64,000 bases of DNA from assembly GCA_025200525.1 (NCBI GenBank), contig CM045763.1, positions 152,216,246 through 152,280,245 of the forward strand. The letters are read 5' to 3'. The notes beneath the pieces are model-generated. The model was not told where the DNA came from. It did no database searches and saw nothing but the letters and a program-made list of their open reading frames with translations. Every line of letters begins with the position of its first letter. Position 1 is the first letter of the stretch. Positions 58,201 to 64,000 of the stretch are shown here, in pieces. Source of the DNA: Camellia lanceoleosa (taxonomy: Eukaryota > Streptophyta > Magnoliopsida > Ericales > Theaceae). The translations under genes were made by a program, and so were the position numbers.

Positions 58201-60027
58201 AAAGGTGATTATTAATCTACCGAGATCAATAAGGGTTTACTCGAATTAATCCGCGATGCTTCCCGATTCTAGGTTTTAAAATGCAATTAAGAGAATATTC
58301 AAGGGCTTTATTGAAATAAGCTCAGGTTAGGGATTTAATGGTAATTACAAAAATTAGGGTCTTTACAATGCATTAGCAGTTGTCATACATTCCACCCTTT
58401 CTAAATCCCAGTTAGTCATCACCCTACCATAATCTGCATTTTTTTTGGGTAAGTAATCTCTCATGACTTCAATATATATAACTACACGTATTTCAACATA
58501 TACCCAGCAACCGATCTATATAAAACATTTTGATTCACTTCCTTGTATCCCAGTACACATACCAATTCCATTATAATTATTTCGTTGTTTCAAATTTTAT
58601 AACACAACACACAATTCAACATTCAATCTCCACATTTTTCCGTCCTTACACGTAGACACCTCAAACCTTCCAACTTTGTCGTCCTCACATGACCGGCGAG
58701 TGGACCCCTCAGACCTTCATGCTTACCAATCCCATTATAAATATTTTGTACACGTTCAAAAACTATAACCGGCTCCATTTACCAAGCCATATCAACGATT
58801 CACACGATTCTCTGGGTGCTAATCTGGAAGGAATGTGGAACCTTTGTCAAGCACCACGCTTTATCGATCACAAGCCGGAAGGATTGCGGAACCTCACGCT
58901 TTATCAGTCACAAGCCCAAAGGAATGCGGAACCTCATTCCAATATCACAATCCATCAATGTATCTTGTTATTCGTTATTACAACTCATGGATAACCACCA
59001 ACATTGTTCATTGATTCCATTATACAATGAACCAACAACACATTCCATGGACAAGCATAGGAATTATCTTTAGAAACAATTACAAATTATCTTCCACAAT
59101 ATTCTTTACCTCTCTACAATTAACACCAACTCTTTAAATTCACTTATATAACACAATTAGAATCCTATACTTCTCATAACTTTATTAATTTACTTCCAAC
59201 AATCAAGTCTTCACAAACATAACCCTCACATACTAATATTATTTTCATAACCATTAAGTCTCATTATTTATACTCATCTTTTCCTATCACACCCTTAATT
59301 TAAGAAATTCAAGTTAATTAAAACAAATACTCATGTTTTAAAGTAATTCCAAAATTAGAGTTGGACCAAATTTAGGGATTTTTACCTTGAAGCCCAAAAT
59401 CATATTCTAACTACTCATAACCCACCTCAATTTCACTTTTAATTCCATTATTTTGAAAACCCAAACTCCATTTTCATGCTTTTGAATCTCATAAGAGGTC
59501 TTTATGCAATACACAAAGTACCACCCATCTATTTATATGAAAATATTGTAAAGAAGTAAGGAATCCCAACCTCTAGCAAGAGAGAAGAAACCTAAAATTC
59601 CAACTTTGATGAAAATGCGTTCTGCTTGGATGGATAGCAAGCCCTCAGTGTGCTCTACATTTTTATAAAAGGAACATAGGGTAGAAAATGAGTAAAAAGA
59701 GATGAAAATCAAGCTTAAAAGCTTGAAACCCTAAAAAATGGTGGAATGGAGGAAGAGAAGAGAGAAAGAAGATGAAATAATGAAGAAAAGTGGGTCGAAA
59801 TGGCTTTTAAAGATGTTGAATCTTGACCAGACCACTCGAGCGACCAATCTTGCGCTCGAGCGTCAGAGACACCACCTCGCTCGAGTGATCAACACTACGC
59901 TCGAGCGAAAATTAATAGCTTTTAGAATCTCAAACCTATCAAAGTATTGGATGTTTCATAAGATCGCTCGAGCAATCATTCCATCACTCGAGTGATGAGA
60001 AGAAAACATAAATTTCTGGAGTGCTAC
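55231..60027 (-). mobile_element. Chromovirus-type solo LTR, minus strand, with a nested LTR
   Basis: The ends are TGTCGCACTCC (left) and GGAGTGCTACA (right), near-perfect inverted ends of one minus-strand LTR, flanked by perfect CAACT duplications (55226-55230 and 60028-60032). Near its start on the minus strand it carries GCTCGAGCG repeats (59836-59995) like the other chromovirus LTRs. Taking out the nested unit at 55859-58368 leaves about 2.29 kb. Confidence 0.82.
55859..58368 (-). mobile_element. Nested chromovirus-type LTR, minus strand
   Basis: Left TGAACGCCCTAAATTTTGGG and right TTAGGGTCTTTACA. On the minus strand these give a start TGTAAAGACCC and an end TTTAGGGCGTTCA, close to the TGTAACG...GGGCGTTACA pattern. 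No clear TSD was found (ACCTA against ATGCA), so the boundaries are tentative. It contains TGCCCCAAGGGAACGGGC near 56521, and (AT)n at 57551-57578 and 57869-57892. Confidence 0.5.
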
Positions 60028-60381
60028 ACAACTCGATCCAAACCCAATTTACAACATATGCACAAGACAAGCCTAGTCCAGTGTAGCACAATCTGGCCCA
60101 TGTCCAAGACTAAGTCCAACACATACACATACACAAGCCTAGGCCAGTCTAGACCAAGACTAAGACTAAGTCCAATTCCAAGCCTAGGCCCGAGCCTAAC
60201 TTTTAATAATGCCCACTTTATGATACAATTGTCTTTCACAACTTAATGGTTTCGACTCATTATTTCTTATATTGTAATCTTCTTGCTTAAGAGAATATAA
60301 CACCACTTAGACCCACCTTAATCAGCGATTGGGTCCTACTTTAATTTCACATTAAAGTTGCCGAACCATTAATTTCTAATA
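60028..60381 (-). repeat. Copia 3' LTR, first piece
   Basis: On the minus strand the LTR starts TATTAGAAATTAATGG at 60381, just after a GTAGGGGA polypurine tract (60389-60382), and runs to TTGGATCGAGTTG at 60028, where the minus-strand solo LTR interrupts it. Confidence 0.65.
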
Positions 60382-62165
60382 ATCCCCTACATGAATAAAA
60401 TTGGCCAAATAAAGAAAAATGGATAACGCTTAACAATAGAGCACACAGAATAACTCCGTATTAGAAAAGGTAGTTGTTGGCCTTGAACCTTTCATAGTGA
60501 AAGCCTATCGAATTTACTGGTTGACCAGTGAACGTGATGTCTTGAACTGTTCTGCCGTTTGTGTAAACTGAGACAATAGACCTCGCACAAGAGTTACTCT
60601 AACCATTGTTTTTGTTCTCATTGGTGTGTCTGGTTTGGCCCTGGAACACTAGCCTGGTTCAGAAAGTGTTTTTAAGGAATTCAACCTCGTCAATTCTTAA
60701 AGAAGCGGCCCCACTTTGTACTCACATAGGTGAGCCATATAAGGTATCTCGTTATACCACAATTAACTATTCACAGCATTTAGGTCATTCAAAGCATCAG
60801 CTTAACCTTTCACTCCATAGGGTATCACTATATAAAGGAATGGATAGAAGGATTTACCTCCACAATGACTCACCCGTTACACGCAATTAGGTTGTCTCTT
60901 TGAACCTAGATCATGGGATCTCCAATCAACTAGGTTGGGTTTTCTATTCCAGTAACATTCGCTAAAGGCCTTAACCCCATTCCTTTTGGTGACTTTCCTA
61001 CTAACTCTTGGTCTAACCCTTTGGTTAACAGATCTATAATTGTCCTTAGACTGTACATAGTCTATAGTGACAACACACGAGAGTAGTTATTGTATGGAAC
61101 TATGTCTTCAGTGAAAATGTCTAGACCTTCCATTTGTGCCCTACCAATACTTGATTAGTTGTCAGAAAGTATACAAAATTGCTAGCACAAGTTTTGATCA
61201 ACATGGAATATCCTCAAGAAAACAGGAAAACCATTCAGTTACTTTAGTAGCTTTATCTAAAGCATTGAGTTCCGATTCCATCATTGATATTGTGATACAC
61301 ATTTGCTTGAAAGATCTCCAAGACACGGTTGCACCTTCAATTAGAGAGAACATATCCACTAATGGATTCATAGGCTTTGTATCAAATATTGAGTAAGCGC
61401 CTTTGTACCCCTATAGTACAACTGGATATCAAGTGTGTTCATCATAAGTATGTTAGTACCTGCACAAATGCCTTCTAAATATAGGCATTGGAATTACTCA
61501 TGTATTTACTTAGCTTGCTAACTGAGTAGGCTATACCCAGCCTTGTACAACTCATGAGATACTTCAAACTTCTAATGACCTGAGAATATTCCATTATTCT
61601 TGGTCAAACGATGACTAAAGTCTACCGAAGTCTTTAACACACTTGTATCTAACTTATACTTCTCAAGACTCTTATTGAAATAATAAGACTGAGAAAGTAC
61701 ACTACCAGCAGATGGTTAGGAAATCTTAATTCTCAGATATACATTTGCAAGGCCCATGTCAAACTTAGAGTTCAACATCTACTTGGTAGTGTTAAACATT
61801 CTTATAACTACCAATAATGAGCATGTCACCTACACACAGACACAAAATGACATATACTATTGTCAGTGTCTTTGACATAAACACATTTTTCAATACCCAT
61901 TGATTATAAAAACCTTCTCGGCAACGTAGTGTAGTCAAATTTCTCATGCCATTATTTCGGTACTTGTTTCAAATCATAAAATGATTCTTAAGCGTACAAT
62001 CTTTCCTCATCCTGGAACCAACAAACTTTTCGGGTTGTTCCATAAAGATTTATTCAACTAAATCTTCATACAGGAAAGCTAAGAAACTTTTAGGGATTTA
62101 TTCAACTAAATCTTCATATAGGAAAGATTTGTTCCGTAAAGATTTATTCAACAAACTTTTAGGGA
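60382..62165 (-). pseudogene. Copia (Ty1/copia) pol remnant and 3' untranslated region
   Basis: On the minus strand: EQPEKFVGSRMRKDCTLKN near 62030, KWHEKFDYTTL near 61940, GIEKCVYVKDT near 61890, CVGDMLIIGS near 61815 (the usual YVDDML box with Asp changed to Gly), and near the end of RNase H DLLTKGLDQELVGKSPKGM at about 61030-60970. After that, about 590 bp of 3' untranslated sequence lead to the polypurine tract. Many stops and frameshifts. The upstream part is cut off near 62165, where Tat LTR sequence begins. A local duplication (62050-62160) repeats AAATCTTCATA(C/T)AGGAAAG. Confidence 0.8.
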
Positions 62166-62169
62166 CATC

Positions 62170-63113
62170 ATGTTTTGTTTAGCATACTTTAGGTTTGCAT
62201 CCATTTGTATTGCATGCACTGAGGCTCCGTTCATCATTCTAACTCGAGTTGTTAGTTTAAATACCTCTTTGAATACGTGCTTAGATCGCATGTTATCAAA
62301 TTGATTCATATGCCATATTAGTGGCCGAGCCTATTAATTGCATATTGCATGCATTGCATTAGTCATATTGCATAGTTAGGAATCATGAATTTTTCTAACT
62401 TTATCTTCTTTTTTGGCTTGGAGTACTAGGTGAGCCTTTACTCGCTTTAGCACATTGCATGAGTGTGATTGTTACCATGTTTAGCATGCTTGCCAGGAGG
62501 CTAAGTGCTTATCTAATAATTGCTTGAATGCCTATGGATGAAGGCTGGTTGCTTGAATTGGAATAATTTGAGTAAATGTTCATATGCGATCACTTTTTCG
62601 AGTGGTACATATTTTGAAACAATTTTCAAAACTAACATGAATCAAATGTTCCAATTCTTGCAAATTAGTCTATACTTATGTGTGTGCGCATCACATAGTA
62701 ATGCTAGCCTAATAAACTGGAACAAGAGCATATAATGTACATAAGATTCATATCATGATTAGTAGAGGCCAATCTTTGATCAGGCGAGCGGGGTTGCTCA
62801 ATTCATTCATGAGCTTTCCCTCTTGTACCTAAGTTCCCGAGCTGAGACAATCTTGGTGATGACGGACACGTGGCCTTTGGCACGAGTCATGGGTTTCCTA
62901 AATTTCTCCAAAATAAAATATTTAGGTGGCGACTCTGTATCTGGCAAAACAGTCCATTTTTGGCAATTTGATTCAAAATCGATTTTCCAAAAGATTTGCT
63001 GGATTGGGGCTCTTTGGTGTTTATCTATTTCACATTGCACTTGTGGAATCAGATTCAAGCCCGTGGGAATCCGATACTGCATGGCTTATTTCGAAAAAGT
63101 CGAGCGACAGTTT
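62170..63113 (+). repeat. 3' part of a Tat-type LTR
   Basis: Colinear with 23210-24060 and 34340-35200: TTAGCATAC(C/T)TTA, CTTTAGCACATTGCATGAGT, GGAATAA(T/C)TTGAG, GTAGAGGCCAATCTTTGATC, TTTAGGTGGCGACTCTG (62921) and GGGCTCTTTGGTG. The 5' three quarters of the LTR are missing. It is more diverged from the other Tat LTRs than they are from each other. Confidence 0.8.
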
Positions 63114-63114
63114 C

Positions 63115-63132
63115 TAGCGACTCTGCTAGGGA
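63115..63132 (+). other. Primer-binding site (tRNA-Arg type)
   Basis: TAGCGACTCTGCTAGGGA, differing at two positions from the expected Tat/Ogre primer site, directly after the LTR end. It shows that an element interior, not just an LTR, follows. Confidence 0.7.
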
Positions 63133-64000
63133 AATTAGAGAACTTGACTTGAAACTCATGATGTGAAATTTTATCTACACTTACATGTTTCTTTGCATTG
63201 CATTTGCATTGGTGCATTTAAGTCACTGTGTTTGCCATTTGCTATTCCTAGACAGTTTGTCGGAGGCTTGCCTAAAGGCTTGCCAAAAGGTTGATCGGTC
63301 ACGGGCTTTGCCATGATGGGAACACAACCCTTAGATTTGGACTACCGCTGTACCGTTTGATCCTCCTTTCAATTCTCGGTGTTAGGTGGAGAGGTATGTT
63401 AGGTAGTCTTGCTGAGGTACCTTTTTGACCATTTGGCCTAGTTGCATATCGAAAGCTGTAGAGACTGTTCCAAACTAGGACATGATGCTCACCCAAATAC
63501 AAGATTGCATGAAATCGCTTATTTTGAATAGTGAACCCTAGTTCCTGACAAAACTAGGACAGGGTAACTCAACCCCCTCATAGGGGTGTTTTGGCTCTCA
63601 CTTAACTTATATATGCTTTATAGTGAAACTGTACAAGAATGTGCGTATCAGTTACAAGTTGGGTATTAATTTTGGGGGTAGAATTCAGTGTTGAGTGCAG
63701 TTACAGCTTTGATTACATCTGTGTGCTGTTAACTTCTGAGTTGAGGTACTGTGTAGTTTCTAATTACTGCTTTCTTTTTGCTAGGTAATATAACACCATA
63801 GCTTCAAAAAGTTCGGATATCCCCCAAGCGCTCTGGACTTGTGTCAGAAGGCTTTGCAAAGCCAGAGATCTTGTTAGGGGACAACCCATGTTTACTTCGC
63901 TCCCACCGATTACTAGACGGAGAAGAGTTAGGCAGAGTTCGCCGATCCAATTTCTACAACAGTTACCCCTTAATTCACCTGCATCTAGTCAAACTCAGGG
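63133..64000 (+). other. Leader of a third Tat-like element, running off the window
   Basis: Matches the leader at 35273-35934 (TTTCTTTGCATTGCATTTGC, GCATATCGAAA, CCAAACTAGGACA and CCTGACAAAACTAGGACAGG blocks). A gag start may lie near 63800 onward, but no gag motif is visible before the window ends. Confidence 0.65.

Overview
This is nuclear DNA of a flowering plant, most likely a eudicot; the species cannot be told from the sequence. The evidence is a split gene with plant-family protein sequence and GT-AG introns, plant-type LTR retrotransposons (chromovirus, Tat/Ogre-like and copia), hAT, Mutator and Tourist-like elements with target-site duplications (TSDs), and an Au-like SINE. There is no tRNA, rRNA, CRISPR array or bacterial feature.

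The only recognisable host gene is at the left end: an ALFIN-LIKE PHD-finger gene on the minus strand (start codon at 9220, last visible exon ending near 465). Four exons join in frame. The last exon, which should encode the PHD finger, lies beyond position 1. Its 6.8 kb second intron holds a perfect-TSD hAT MITE (2884-3396), an hAT-like element (4416-7475) that itself contains an internally deleted LTR retrotransposon (4761-6897), and a GAGCTC-rich foldback hAT MITE (7725-8217).

From 9.5 kb onward nearly everything is nested transposons. A Mutator-like element (11207-15088, 9-bp TSD) carries an L1 fragment and a solo LTR. A 5'-truncated chromovirus follows (pol 15970-18300, polypurine tract, 3' LTR 18497-29378). 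That LTR is split by a palindrome made of two Tat-type LTRs head to head (20176-29022, TSD CATAG). A second chromovirus-type solo LTR (29572-51047, TSD CTTTC) is split by a 19 kb Tat/Ogre-like element (31529-50566, TSD CATGT). That element has two ~3.7 kb LTRs, a tRNA-Arg-type primer site and a broken gag, no recognisable pol, and a multi-exon antisense gene encoding a plant mobile domain (PMD).

The right end is a minus-strand copia element whose 3' LTR is cut into three pieces by two solo LTRs sitting only 42 bp apart (53068-55188 and 55231-60027). Its pol runs to about 62165 and is interrupted there by another Tat-type LTR end, primer site and leader that continue past the window.

The most unusual points are the 8.8 kb inverted LTR pair, a candidate hairpin/siRNA locus against the Tat element 2.5 kb away; the antisense PMD gene in a pol-less Tat element; insertion of both Tat-type units at nearly the same place in related LTRs; and LTR-LTR differences that cluster at CAG/CTG trinucleotides, which look more like base-calling artefacts than age.
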